A DNA stretch of 64,000 nt. Origin: Bog-473 sp963736525. GTDB lineage: Bacteria > Actinomycetota > Acidimicrobiia > Acidimicrobiales > RAAP-2. The position numbers and the translations under genes were made by a program. The first letter of the stretch is position 1. Every line of letters begins with the position of its first letter. The stretch lies in the NCBI GenBank assembly GCA_963736525.1, contig CAVTPF010000012.1:62001-126000 (forward strand), in the 5' to 3' direction. The notes beneath the pieces are model-generated. The model was given only the letters and a program-made list of their open reading frames with translations. It was not told where the DNA came from and did not search any database. Below, piece by piece: positions 50,471-59,351 of this stretch.

Positions 50471-51949
50471 ATGGACGGCCCCCCGCAACGTTTCGACCCC
50501 TCTGCGACCCCGAGCCCGGAGGGGCTCAAGCCGCCGGCCGATCTGCCCCGCTCGCTGGCCGACCTGCGCGCCTCGGGATGGGAGTCGGCGTCGGTGGCCG
50601 ACGAGATGCGGCGCAACACAGCGGCCGCCATCGCGGCCGGCCGCTCGCTCGTGCCCGGTGTGCTCGGCTTCGAGGAGACCGTGGTGCCGCAGTTGGAGAA
50701 CGCGATCCTGGCGGGCCACGACATCATCCTGCTGGGGGAGCGCGGCCAGGCCAAAACGCGAGTGATCCGCTCGCTGGTCGGCCTCCTCGACGAGTGGATG
50801 CCCGTCGTCGGCGGCTCGGAGATCAACGACGACCCGTACAAGCCGGTCTCGCGCTTCGCTCTCGACCTGGTCGACGAGCTCGGCGAGGCCACGCCGATCG
50901 ACTGGGTCCACCGCTCACAGCGCTACGGCGAGAAGCTGGCCACCCCCGACACCTCCATCGCCGACCTCATCGGCGAGGTCGACCCGATCAAGATCGCCGA
51001 GGGCCGCTACCTGAGCGACGAGCTGGCGCTGCACTACGGGCTGATCCCGCGGGTCAACCGCGGCGTCTTTGCCATCAACGAGCTGCCGGACCTCTCGGAG
51101 CGGATCCAGGTGGGGCTGCTCAACATCTTGGAGGAGCGCGACGTGCAGATCCGGGGCCACCGCATCCGGCTGCCGCTCGACATCATGTTGGTGGCCACGG
51201 CCAACCCGGAGGACTACACCAACCGGGGCCGCATCATCACGCCGCTCAAGGACCGTTTCGGCGCGCAGATCCGCACCCACTACCCGTTCGAGACCATGAC
51301 CGAGGTCAGGATCATGGAGAGCGAGGCCGACCTGCCCACCGCGGGCATCCCGGTCAGCGTCCCGCCCTTCATGAAGGAGGTGGTGGCCGAGGTCAGCCAG
51401 CTGGCCCGGCGCAGCACCCACCTGAACCAGCGCAGCGGCGTCTCGGTCCGCCTCTCCATCGCGAACTACGAGACCCTGGTCGCGTCCGCCATCCGCCGGG
51501 CCCTGCGCACCGGCGAGCCCGTCGCCGTGCCGCGCATCAGCGACCTCTCGGCCCTGGTGCCCTCGACGCAGGGCAAGATCGAGGTCGAGGCCATGGAGGA
51601 GGGTCACGAGGACGAGGTGGTCGCCCAGCTCGTCGCCGCGGCGACGCTGTCGGTGTTCCGGCGCCGCGTCACCCTCGACGACCCGCAGTCGATCGTGGGC
51701 GCCTTCCACGACCAGGTCGTGGTGCACGTCGGCGACGACCTCCCGTCGTCGGCCTATCTGGCGGTGCTGGCCGACATCCCCGAGCTCGAGCCGCCGACGC
51801 GCAAGTTGGCCGGGCCCGAGGCCGCCGAGTCGGAGTCGCCGGCCCTCATGGCCAGCGCCATGGAGTTCCTGCTCGAGGGGCTCCACCTCACCAAGCGCCT
51901 CAACAAGGACGCCTCCGGGGCCCGCGCCCTGTACCGCGGGCGCAAGTAG
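50471..51949 (+). CDS. MoxR/magnesium-chelatase-like AAA ATPase
   Basis: This 492-residue AAA+ ATPase has its P-loop GERGQAKTR at about residues 89-97, a variant ending Ala-Lys-Thr, and a Walker B-like region GVFAINELPDLSERIQVGLLNILEERDVQIRGHRI typical of MoxR and BchI/ChlI proteins. IMLVATANPEDYTNRGRIITPLKDRFGAQI is the sensor-1 and pre-sensor insert. Such ATPases act with von Willebrand A partners as metal-insertion or protein-remodelling machines. Its partner is the next gene, 13 bases downstream. Confidence 0.88.
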   Translation: MDGPPQRFDPSATPSPEGLKPPADLPRSLADLRASGWESASVADEMRRNTAAAIAAGRSLVPGVLGFEETVVPQLENAILAGHDIILLGERGQAKTRVIRSLVGLLDEWMPVVGGSEINDDPYKPVSRFALDLVDELGEATPIDWVHRSQRYGEKLATPDTSIADLIGEVDPIKIAEGRYLSDELALHYGLIPRVNRGVFAINELPDLSERIQVGLLNILEERDVQIRGHRIRLPLDIMLVATANPEDYTNRGRIITPLKDRFGAQIRTHYPFETMTEVRIMESEADLPTAGIPVSVPPFMKEVVAEVSQLARRSTHLNQRSGVSVRLSIANYETLVASAIRRALRTGEPVAVPRISDLSALVPSTQGKIEVEAMEEGHEDEVVAQLVAAATLSVFRRRVTLDDPQSIVGAFHDQVVVHVGDDLPSSAYLAVLADIPELEPPTRKLAGPEAAESESPALMASAMEFLLEGLHLTKRLNKDASGARALYRGRK

Positions 51950-51962
51950 GGCGCGCGGCCAC

Positions 51963-53969
51963 GTGAGCGTCGGCTACGACTACTCGGAATGGGACGGCAC
52001 CCAGCGGTTCGGCGACCTCGATCCCGACGACCTGCTGGCGGGCCTCACCGACGACCTGCTGGCGGGCGGTGACCTCGACGACGCACTGCGTCGTCTCCTG
52101 CGCTCCGGCTTCCACACCGCGGACGGCGACCAGGTCCCCGGGCTGCGGGACCTCCTCGAGCAGCTGCGCCGGCGCCGGGCCGAGATGCTCGCCGAGGGCG
52201 ACCCCGACGGGCGCATGGCCGAGCTCACGCGACAACTCGACGAGATAGAGCAGGACGAGCGCGCCGCCATCGACGAGCTCCTCGAGGAGGCGCACGCCTC
52301 GGGTGACGAGCGGCGCAGCCAGGTCACCGACGACGTGGCCACCGAGCGCCGCATGGCGCTCGACCTCCAACCCGACGACCCGGCCGGGCGCATCAGCTCC
52401 CTGCAGCACTACGACTTCGTGTCCTCCGACGCGCGCGAGCGCTTCGAGGAGCTCGTCGAGGAGCTCAGGCGCGAGATGGCCGACACCTTCTTCGAGGGCG
52501 CGTCGGACGCGCTCTCGAACATGAGCCCCGAGCAGATGGCGCGCATGCGCGACGCGTACGACGCCCTCAACAAGATGCTCGAGCAGCGCGAGCGGGGCGA
52601 GGAGCTCGACCCGAGCTTCGAGGAGTTCATGGCGCAGTACGGCGACATGTTCCCGGGCAACCCGCAGACACTCGACGAGTTGCTGGAGCAGCTGGCCGAG
52701 CGCATGGCGGCCGCCCAGGCCGTGTGGAACTCGCTCAGCCCCGAGCAGCAGGCGCAGTTGAGCCAGCTCATGGAGGCCGTGCTGGAGGACATGGACCTGC
52801 GCTGGCAGGTGGAACGCCTGGCCCAGAACCTCCAGCGCGCCGTGCCCGACGCCGGCTGGCAGCGCAGCTACGACTTCAACGGCGAGGGGCCCATGAGCCT
52901 GAACCGGGCCACCGACCTCGCCTCCCAGCTGGGCCAGCTGGACCGCATGGAGGACGTGCTCCAGTCGGCGTCCACCCCCGCCGCCCTGGGCGAGATCGAC
53001 CTGGACCAGGTGAAGCAGCACATGGGCGAGGACGCCGCCCGCGCGCTCGACCGCCTGGCCAACCTCACCAAGTCGCTGGCCGACGCCGGGCTGATCGAGC
53101 AGCAGGGCGGCCGCATCGAGCTGACCCCCCTGGGCGTGCGGCGCCTCGGCCAGAAGGCGCTGGCCGACCTGTTCGGTCAGATCAACAAGGACCGCATCGG
53201 CGACCACTCGGCGCTGCGCACCGGATCGGGCCACGACCGCGAGGAGACCACGAAGGCCTACGAGTACGGCGACCCGCTGAACCTGCACCTCTCGACGACG
53301 GTGCACAACGCGGTGCGCCGCGGCGGCTCGGGTGTTCCGGTGCGGCTCACCCCCGAGGACTTCGAGGTGGTCGAGGTCGAGGCGCTCAGCCGCTCGGCCA
53401 CCGTGCTGGCGATCGACCTGTCGATGTCGATGCCGATGCGGGACAACTTCGTGCCGGCCAAGCGCATGGCCATGGCGCTGCAGACGCTGATCTCGTCGAA
53501 GTTCCCCCGCGACTACCTCGGCATCGTGGGCTTCTCCGAAGTCGCCCGCGAGATACGCCCCGACGAGATCCCCACGGCCATGTGGGACTACGTCTACGGC
53601 ACCAACCTGCAGCACGCGCTGGCGCTGTCGCGGCGCATGCTGGCGCACCAACACGGGACCAAGCAGATCATCGTGGTGACCGACGGCGAGCCGACGGCCC
53701 ACATCGACGACCACGGCGAGGTCTGGTTCAACTACCCGCCCATCCCCGAGACGCTGCGTCGCACCATGGCCGAGGTGATCCGCTGCACCCGGGCGGGCAT
53801 CGTGATCAACACCTTCGCCCTCGACCTCCAGCGGACCCACTACCCCTTCGTGGAGCAGATCGCCCGGGTCAACGGCGGCCGCACCTTCTACACCACCCCC
53901 GACGCCCTCGGTGGGTACGTGCTGGTCGACTTCCTCAAGCACCGCCGGGTGTTGCGGCCCGCCGGCTGA
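51963..53969 (+). CDS. von Willebrand factor type A domain protein
   Basis: This 668-residue protein has a long N-terminal part of glutamate-rich helices (about 1-400). A C-terminal vWA domain has its MIDAS DxSxS in LAIDLSMSMPMRDNF near residue 485 and IIVVTDGEPTAHIDDHGE. It is the partner of the preceding MoxR-like ATPase, as in BchI/BchD pairs. The helical region has coiled-coil character (FEELVEELRREMADTFFEGA). No signal peptide or TM segment is seen. GTG 51963 is the start, and a 17-bp repeat array follows the stop. Confidence 0.88.
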   Translation: MSVGYDYSEWDGTQRFGDLDPDDLLAGLTDDLLAGGDLDDALRRLLRSGFHTADGDQVPGLRDLLEQLRRRRAEMLAEGDPDGRMAELTRQLDEIEQDERAAIDELLEEAHASGDERRSQVTDDVATERRMALDLQPDDPAGRISSLQHYDFVSSDARERFEELVEELRREMADTFFEGASDALSNMSPEQMARMRDAYDALNKMLEQRERGEELDPSFEEFMAQYGDMFPGNPQTLDELLEQLAERMAAAQAVWNSLSPEQQAQLSQLMEAVLEDMDLRWQVERLAQNLQRAVPDAGWQRSYDFNGEGPMSLNRATDLASQLGQLDRMEDVLQSASTPAALGEIDLDQVKQHMGEDAARALDRLANLTKSLADAGLIEQQGGRIELTPLGVRRLGQKALADLFGQINKDRIGDHSALRTGSGHDREETTKAYEYGDPLNLHLSTTVHNAVRRGGSGVPVRLTPEDFEVVEVEALSRSATVLAIDLSMSMPMRDNFVPAKRMAMALQTLISSKFPRDYLGIVGFSEVAREIRPDEIPTAMWDYVYGTNLQHALALSRRMLAHQHGTKQIIVVTDGEPTAHIDDHGEVWFNYPPIPETLRRTMAEVIRCTRAGIVINTFALDLQRTHYPFVEQIARVNGGRTFYTTPDALGGYVLVDFLKHRRVLRPAG

Positions 53970-53982
53970 GCCCGCCGGCGAG

Positions 53983-54026
53983 CCCTGCCGGCTGAGGCAC
54001 CCTGCCGGCTGAGGCACCCTGCCGGC
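53983..54026. repeat. 17-bp tandem repeat, about 2.6 copies, after the vWA gene
   Basis: CCCTGCCGGCTGAGGCA occurs at 53983-53999 and 54000-54016, with a partial third copy to 54026. The GCCGGCTGAG core also appears at the vWA stop codon itself (53962-53971), so the array copies the gene's end. Confidence 0.9.
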
Positions 54027-54288
54027 CGGAACACCCCGTCGGGGAGCCCGCCGGCCGCTTCTGCGCCGGGTCCGGGCGGCGGAGAGGGCCCTTCGTCACG
54101 ACGGTTGCCCGAACCCGCTCTCAACTGGGGTTTTCCCGGCACGGGGAGGCCGTGGGACGCCCGTTGACGCACATTTCGTGCCTGGAGATGCCGATTGCCC
54201 CCTTGCGCTCGGCAGGAGGGTGGGGAAAGATGACTACACCGTTGTAACTACACCGATGCCACCTGAGGCGAAGAAGGGGGGCGAACCA

Positions 54289-54573
54289 GTGCCAGTGGAC
54301 ATAGTCACCACGCTCTACGGTCGCCAAGAACGAAGTTGGCAGTTGCAGGCGAACTGCATGGGCGTCGACCCGGACCTGTTCTTCCCGGAGCGTGGCGCGT
54401 CCACGCGCGAGGCCAAGGAGGTCTGCCGCGGTTGCGTCGTGCAAGAGGACTGCCTCGAGTACGCTCTGGCCAACGGCGAGAAGTTCGGCATCTGGGGCGG
54501 CATGAGCGAACGCGAGCGCCGGCGCCTGCGCCGAGCCCGGGCCCTGGCGCGCCGGGACGCCGCCAGCGCCTGA
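54289..54573 (+). CDS. whiB: WhiB family transcriptional regulator
   Basis: This WhiB-like redox-sensing regulator carries a [4Fe-4S] cluster. The four cysteines are in LQANCMGVDP and EVCRGCVVQEDCLEYAL, followed by FGIWGGMSERERRRLRRAR, the turn and basic DNA-binding tail. The family is unique to actinobacteria and their phages. GTG 54289 gives 95 residues with AAGGGGGG seven bases upstream; ATG 54256 would add 11 residues. It resembles WhiB2/WhmD, linked to septation, more than the other WhiB here. Confidence 0.92.
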   Translation: MPVDIVTTLYGRQERSWQLQANCMGVDPDLFFPERGASTREAKEVCRGCVVQEDCLEYALANGEKFGIWGGMSERERRRLRRARALARRDAASA

Positions 54574-54613
54574 GGGCGCGGGCGCACACGCAGGCGCCTC
54601 GACGAGGGTCTCC

Positions 54614-55471
54614 CTAGGTCGAGGCGGACGCCGCCAGACGCGACTCGATGGTCTGGTCCCCGGAGAGCCCGAGCTCGGGCCACCGTGGCCGCGGGACGGC
54701 GCCGAGCACGCCACCGGGGATGAGGCCGACCAGCTCCGCACCCGCCACCGAGCCACCGGCCGCCGTCACCAGATCGCGCACCGCGTCGTAGAGCCCGGCC
54801 GGGCCGAACGCCCACGGGTCGACCAGGTTGCACGACACCTGGGCCCGGCTGCCCACCGCCAGGCCGAGCGCGCGCACGTGGGGGCCGCGCACGAGCGGCG
54901 CCACCCGGCGGGCCACCTCCGTCGAGGAGACCCAGACGTTGTAGGCCACCAAAGCCGGCCGGGCCCCCACCGCCGTGGCGCCGCTCCGGGGGTCGGGCTG
55001 CGCCGGACCGAAGTCGGGCGTGAGGCCACCCGGGCCGGCGAAGGCGTGGCGTCGGATGTCGGGCAAGGTGCGGGTCCGGCCGCCGCCCAGGGGTCCGTAG
55101 AGAAAGCTCGGCACGCCCAGCTCGGTGCCGAGCCAGCGGGCGAAGTCGTCGCGCAGCGCCACCGCGCCCGACAGGTCCGTGGCGCGCGGTCCTCCGGGCT
55201 CGTAGGGCACGAAGGGCACGACGTCGAGCACGCCCAGACGGGGGTGCGCACCTTGGTGCGCCCGCAGGTCGAGTCGGGACACGGCCTCGGCCGCCAGCGC
55301 CCGGGCCGACCCCGCCACGTCGTCGGGCGGGCCGGCCAGGGTGAGGACGGAGCGGTTGTGGTCCGGGTCCCGGTGCAGGTCCAGCAAGGCCCGCCCCGCG
55401 GCGGCGGCCAGCTCGGTCACGACGGCCTCGTCACGGCCCTCGCTGACGTTGACCACGCACTCGACGATCAC
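54614..55471 (-). CDS. Glutamate formimidoyltransferase-like protein (FTCD N-domain)
   Basis: This 285-residue protein is related to the formimidoyltransferase domain of FTCD: IVECVVNVSEGRDEAVVTELAAAAG at the N-terminus, DPDHNRSVLTLAGPPDDVAGSA, and HQGAHPRLGVLDVVPFVP with the catalytic His region. VAYNVWVSS and QVSCNLVDP match the second half. The type enzyme moves a formimino group between folate and glutamate in histidine breakdown; here no other hut genes are seen. The gene sits between two whiB genes. Confidence 0.85.
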   Translation of the reverse strand: MIVECVVNVSEGRDEAVVTELAAAAGRALLDLHRDPDHNRSVLTLAGPPDDVAGSARALAAEAVSRLDLRAHQGAHPRLGVLDVVPFVPYEPGGPRATDLSGAVALRDDFARWLGTELGVPSFLYGPLGGGRTRTLPDIRRHAFAGPGGLTPDFGPAQPDPRSGATAVGARPALVAYNVWVSSTEVARRVAPLVRGPHVRALGLAVGSRAQVSCNLVDPWAFGPAGLYDAVRDLVTAAGGSVAGAELVGLIPGGVLGAVPRPRWPELGLSGDQTIESRLAASAST

Positions 55472-55552
55472 GGCGTCAGCGTGTCAGACGCAGGCCGGCG
55501 TCGGGAGCGTGGACCCGGCCGCTACCCGGCCGGGTCGGCGACCGCCCCGGCG

Positions 55553-55798
55553 TTACTTGACGGCGACGGCGTGTGAGAGGCGGCGGCGACGCAGAATGCG
55601 GCGGCGCTCACGCTCGGACGCACCACCCCAGACCCCGTGGTCGATGTGGTGCTCCAGCGCGTACTCGAGGCAGGGCTCGGAGACGGGGCACTCCGCGCAG
55701 ATGCGCTGCGCGGCCACCACGCCCATCCCGTCGTTCGGAAAGAAGATGTCGGGTGCAACTTCCTTGCACTTCCCCCGGGCCATCCAATCGCTATTCAT
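55553..55798 (-). CDS. whiB: WhiB family transcriptional regulator
   Basis: This 81-residue WhiB protein of the WhiB1 type has cysteines in RGKCKEVAP, ICAECPVSEPCLEYALEHH and HGVWGGASERERRRILRRRR as the basic tail. GGGAGCC lies six bases before the ATG. WhiB1 is essential in mycobacteria and binds sigma factor region 4 when its Fe-S cluster is intact. A -10-like TAGAAT is present upstream on the minus strand (55828-55823). Confidence 0.93.
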   Translation of the reverse strand: MNSDWMARGKCKEVAPDIFFPNDGMGVVAAQRICAECPVSEPCLEYALEHHIDHGVWGGASERERRRILRRRRLSHAVAVK

Positions 55799-55822
55799 TG
55801 TTCGGCTCCCTTTTCACGCATC

Positions 55823-55828
55823 ATTCTA
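55823..55828 (-). promoter_or_regulatory. Possible -10 element of the WhiB1-like gene
   Basis: TAGAAT on the minus strand, 25 bases upstream of the whiB ATG, matches the sigma70/HrdB -10 consensus in five of six positions. No good -35 is found at the expected distance, so the promoter may be extended or activator-dependent. Confidence 0.35.
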
Positions 55829-56017
55829 CGGGAGCTGCCGGTCCGGAAGATAGGTTCTGCGCTTAGGAAGTTCGTAAGAATCCAGGGTGGATTTGCGCTC
55901 TACCAGGGAGAATCCCCGCGGGCCCCCCCGGACTACGCTGGCCCTCCATCGCCGACGGCCAGCGCCCGACGGCCATCGCCGCCGATCGCCGAAGCCAGGC
56001 CGAAGCCAGGAGGTGCC

Positions 56018-56311
56018 ATGTCCCCGGACGCAGAGAACGACGTTGTCGAAGAGGGTGAGCCGGTCGAACCGATCGGGCACGTGCGCGTCGTGTACCTGGG
56101 CCCGGTGGCACCTCACTGGGAGGTGCAGTCCGACTACGGCCCGCCGGAGGTGATCGAGCAGTTCCGTGAGCGGGTCCTGGCCCGGCTGGTGCTGCTCCCC
56201 CCGCACGACCCCCAGTTCCGCCGGAACAGCGAGCGCGTCGTACGCGACGCCGAACGCGAGCAGCTGGCCCTCGAGTGGGTGCTCGACTACGGCGAAGAAG
56301 CCGGCGCCTGA
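56018..56311 (+). CDS. Small conserved-looking hypothetical protein
   Basis: This 97-residue protein begins SPDAENDVVEEGEPVEPIGHVRVVYLGPVAPHWEVQSDYGPPEVIEQF and ends VRDAEREQLALEWVLDYGEE. The N-terminal acidic stretch and C-terminal helix surround a beta segment. CCAGGAGGT precedes the ATG by five bases, so it is very probably translated. It is of unrecognised family. It lies alone between the WhiB gene and the next small ORF. Confidence 0.65.
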   Translation: MSPDAENDVVEEGEPVEPIGHVRVVYLGPVAPHWEVQSDYGPPEVIEQFRERVLARLVLLPPHDPQFRRNSERVVRDAEREQLALEWVLDYGEEAGA

Positions 56312-56481
56312 GCCCAAGGCCCGGGGCCTGAGCGGGGGGCCCTGGCGCCTGCGGACCTCCCGGCGTCGCACCCGTACTGCATCCTGAGCGCCACTCGGAC
56401 GACACCACCGTGGTGAAAAATCTGCGCCCGTGGCGATAGCGAACTGCGGGCCAGGGCCCGTGGCAGGGGGAGGCAGCGACA

Positions 56482-56799
56482 GTGAGTGACACCTACGTGC
56501 TGGACGCACCAGTCGTCCGCGAGATCCAAGGGCTGATCGGCGAGCTCACCGACGACGAAGCGGCGCTGGTGCGCACGCTCACGCCTGTCGACTCCGCACA
56601 CGCGACGACGGTCGAGCACCTGTTCGAGCTCGTGGACCTCTTGGCGACGATCCGGTACGACGAGGCGTTGGCGGACTACGTCTACGCCATCGCACCGGAT
56701 TGGGACGGCAGCATCGGGATGCTCATGCTCGGGGGGCGGGTGACCACCGCGCTCGCCCGTTACGAGCTGGAGCGCGGCGCACCCGAGCGGATCAGCTGA
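56482..56799 (+). CDS. Small hypothetical protein
   Basis: This 105-residue mostly helical protein starts SDTYVLDAPVVREIQGLIGELTDDEAALVRTL and contains EHLFELVDLLATIRYDEALADYVYAIAPDW. The GTG has GGGGGAGG eight bases upstream. I do not recognise a family, and no motif suggests an enzyme. It converges with the zincin-like gene. Confidence 0.6.
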   Translation: MSDTYVLDAPVVREIQGLIGELTDDEAALVRTLTPVDSAHATTVEHLFELVDLLATIRYDEALADYVYAIAPDWDGSIGMLMLGGRVTTALARYELERGAPERIS

Positions 56800-56850
56800 A
56801 CCTCTGTCGGCGGCCCGCCCTCCGCGGCGGGTCGCCGACCCGGTTGGGGC

Positions 56851-58053
56851 TCAGTCCAGCAGCCCGATCCGGGCCAGCCACAGACCCGGCGCGTCGACTT
56901 CCGCCGGCGTCGGCAGGTCGAGCTCGTCGCCCCACAGCCGGGCCAGTGCATCCTCGCCGGCACGCTCCACCACGCCCGTGACGAAGGCGCGTCCCCGGTC
57001 CACCTCTTCCTGGCCCACGTTGAGGCCGAACAGCCCCGCGAAGGCCTGCTCGCCCTTGCCCTCCTCAATGCGGTAGCGGTACCAGGCCTCGCGCAAGGCG
57101 GCGGGCGCTGACGTGAGCGACTCGGCGATGCCGGCCGTGACGTGGTCCACGTAGGCGCCGATGGCGGTGGTCTGCGCGGTCAGCGCGCCCGAGATGCTCC
57201 GTTGCTCTGGGCTGATGAGATCCGACAGCAACGCCTCGGGATCGCCCAGGGCGTCCTCGAGCGCCGACGGGTCGGCGAGGCCGTCGCCCAGGCGCTCGAC
57301 GATCGATCGCTGGGCCGCCGCCGCATGGGCCGACGCGTCACCGAGCAGGGTCACGAGCGAGGACCGGACGCCGGGCCGGGTCAGCACGGCGTGCATGGTG
57401 AGCTCGCGCAGGCACACCCAGAGCTGGACCTCCTGCAGGGGAAGGCTCCAGTCGTCGGCGAAGCGGGCCACGTTGCCCGGCACGAGGAGCAGGGTGGTCG
57501 ACTCGGGCCAGGGCAACGGGAGCGCGTACTGCCCGAAGGCCCGGCGGGCCAGGTGCCCGGCCGCCGATCCGAACTGCATGCCGAGGAAGACGGGGCCGAG
57601 CGTCACCGCGAATTGCCCGAGCAACCCGCCGAGCCCGGCGGACGCGTCGGGCTCGAGCTCGGTCAGGTCGAGCGACGAGGGGACGGCGGCCGCCCCCTGC
57701 TGTTGCGCCTCCACCATGGACCGCAGCACGGGGCGGTAGGCCTCGAGCACCCGGAACGACCACTGCCCCGGCCCGACCGCCTCGAACGAGATGGAGCCGG
57801 TCCCGGAGGGCGCGATGCCGGTGGCGTCGGCGACGTGGAGCTCGGCCACCCGTGCCAGCTCCTCGAAGGCGATGCGCACCAGCGGGTCGGGTGTTTCGTC
57901 CTCGCCCCCGTCCGTGGCGACGCCGTAGGCGAGGGTGCGGGCGGCCTCGAACCAGCTGTCCGCGGCACCCGGACCCGACCCGATCACCTTCAAGAGGTCG
58001 CCGAGGAGGCCCCCCATCGGGTTGTCGGGGTCGCTGGAACCGAACATGCTCAC
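56851..58053 (-). CDS. Zincin-like metalloprotease homologue (DUF2342 type), likely inactive
   Basis: This 400-residue protein of the DUF2342/Zincin_2 family is widespread in actinobacteria. The N-terminal SMFGSSDPDNPMGGLLGDLLKVI and the C-terminal IEEGKGEQAFAGLFGLN are typical. At the place where family members have HExxH, this protein reads RELTMH: Arg216 and Met220 replace the two zinc-ligand histidines, so it should not bind catalytic zinc. It starts nine bases after the stop of the upstream PDZ-protein gene, so the two are an operon. A structural or regulatory role is inferred. Confidence 0.75.
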   Translation of the reverse strand: MSMFGSSDPDNPMGGLLGDLLKVIGSGPGAADSWFEAARTLAYGVATDGGEDETPDPLVRIAFEELARVAELHVADATGIAPSGTGSISFEAVGPGQWSFRVLEAYRPVLRSMVEAQQQGAAAVPSSLDLTELEPDASAGLGGLLGQFAVTLGPVFLGMQFGSAAGHLARRAFGQYALPLPWPESTTLLLVPGNVARFADDWSLPLQEVQLWVCLRELTMHAVLTRPGVRSSLVTLLGDASAHAAAAQRSIVERLGDGLADPSALEDALGDPEALLSDLISPEQRSISGALTAQTTAIGAYVDHVTAGIAESLTSAPAALREAWYRYRIEEGKGEQAFAGLFGLNVGQEEVDRGRAFVTGVVERAGEDALARLWGDELDLPTPAEVDAPGLWLARIGLLD

Positions 58054-58062
58054 CCTCGCATG

Positions 58063-59280
58063 CTAGGAGGACCCGCCGAGGGTGACGTTCACGAGCTTCG
58101 TGCCCGTCGTCTGCTGCACCGAGACCGCAATGGGCGTGCCGGGAGCCAGGACGTAGAGCCGGGCCCGCAGCTCCGCCATGGTGCGCACCGGCAGGGCGTT
58201 CACCGCGACGATCACCTGGCCCGCCTGCAGGCGGCCGGCCGCCGGGCCGTTGGCCTGGACGGACTGCACCTCGGCACCGGCGCCGTTCGGGGCGTCGGAG
58301 CCGTCCACCCCGAGCCAGCCGTGCACCACCCGGTGGCGCGAGCGCAGGTCGTCCGCCACCCCGACCACGAGATCGCTCGGCAGGAAGCTGGTGGGAGGGG
58401 AACCGGCCGACTGCGGGTCGTAGAGGATGCCCACGACGGCACCGGCGGCGTCGAGGAGCGGCTCCCCCGCGGCGCCGGACGGCGCCGTGCCCGACGTGGT
58501 GATGGACGGCATCCCGCCGGCCGGACCGCCCGCGATGGCCGTCCCGACGCCGGTCACCGAGCCCGCAGTGCAGTGCAGCGCCAGCGACGTCCCACCCGCC
58601 GGCACGAAGCTGAGCATGAGGTCGGGCGACCCGCCGTCGAGACCGGCGTCGTCGGCGAACGGCGCCACCGGCACGTCCTCTGGCACATCTACCAGGGCGA
58701 TGTCGGAGCTCGTGTCGGACGCCACCAGCGACGCGGGCTCGAGCTTGCCGCCGGGCCCGACCATGACGATGCGCTCCAGTCCGCCGAGCAGGTCGGCGGT
58801 CGTCACGACCAGCCCGCCCTCGGCCACCGCGACCCCGATCACCGCCACCGTCCCGTGCGGGGTGGTCGCCATGAGCTCCACCATGGACCGGCCGGCCGCC
58901 TGAGCGGCCGCCGGCACCGCGTTCTGCGCCCCGGCCAGGGTCGTGACGGTCGATCCCACCAGGGTGTCGCGCGTGGCGTTCAGGGGCCGCTGCGATGCGG
59001 GCGAGAGCAGCACGATCACCCAGGCCGCCGCGGCCATCACCGCCCCGACGCCGACGAGGATCATCACTGCATCGCGGTAGTGGTGCCGTCGCGGGGCGTT
59101 GATCCGAAGCGGAGCACCGCCCCCGGCGTCCGGCCCTCTGATCTCGCTCGGGTGGCGCCACAGGCGGTCGTCGGGGTCGATCCACCCGCGCAGCGGCGTC
59201 TCGGGCTCGTCGGGGCCCGTCTCACCCCCTCCACCGGGGCCCGGCTCGCCGTCCATGGGCTCCTCGGGCGTATCGTCCAC
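58063..59280 (-). CDS. HtrA/DegP-like PDZ protein, predicted inactive protease
   Basis: This 405-residue membrane-anchored protein has a cytoplasmic Pro/Glu-rich N-terminus, one TM segment at about 71-92, a trypsin-like domain (about 130-290) and a C-terminal PDZ domain (about 310-400, containing VQANGPAAGRLQAGQVIVAVN). The triad is broken: where HtrA has TNAHV it has TTAD (Asp163), the middle Asp193 is kept, and GNSGGPL is replaced by GAAGEPL (Ala271 for Ser). So it probably binds peptide or partner proteins outside the membrane without cutting. It leads a two-gene operon with the zincin-like protein. Confidence 0.85.
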   Translation of the reverse strand: MDDTPEEPMDGEPGPGGGGETGPDEPETPLRGWIDPDDRLWRHPSEIRGPDAGGGAPLRINAPRRHHYRDAVMILVGVGAVMAAAAWVIVLLSPASQRPLNATRDTLVGSTVTTLAGAQNAVPAAAQAAGRSMVELMATTPHGTVAVIGVAVAEGGLVVTTADLLGGLERIVMVGPGGKLEPASLVASDTSSDIALVDVPEDVPVAPFADDAGLDGGSPDLMLSFVPAGGTSLALHCTAGSVTGVGTAIAGGPAGGMPSITTSGTAPSGAAGEPLLDAAGAVVGILYDPQSAGSPPTSFLPSDLVVGVADDLRSRHRVVHGWLGVDGSDAPNGAGAEVQSVQANGPAAGRLQAGQVIVAVNALPVRTMAELRARLYVLAPGTPIAVSVQQTTGTKLVNVTLGGSS

Positions 59281-59351
59281 CTGGGCGACGATACCGAGAA
59301 CGGCCTGGGAAATGCCGTCGGGGCAGTGGCCGGCCGTACCATGTGGCCCCT

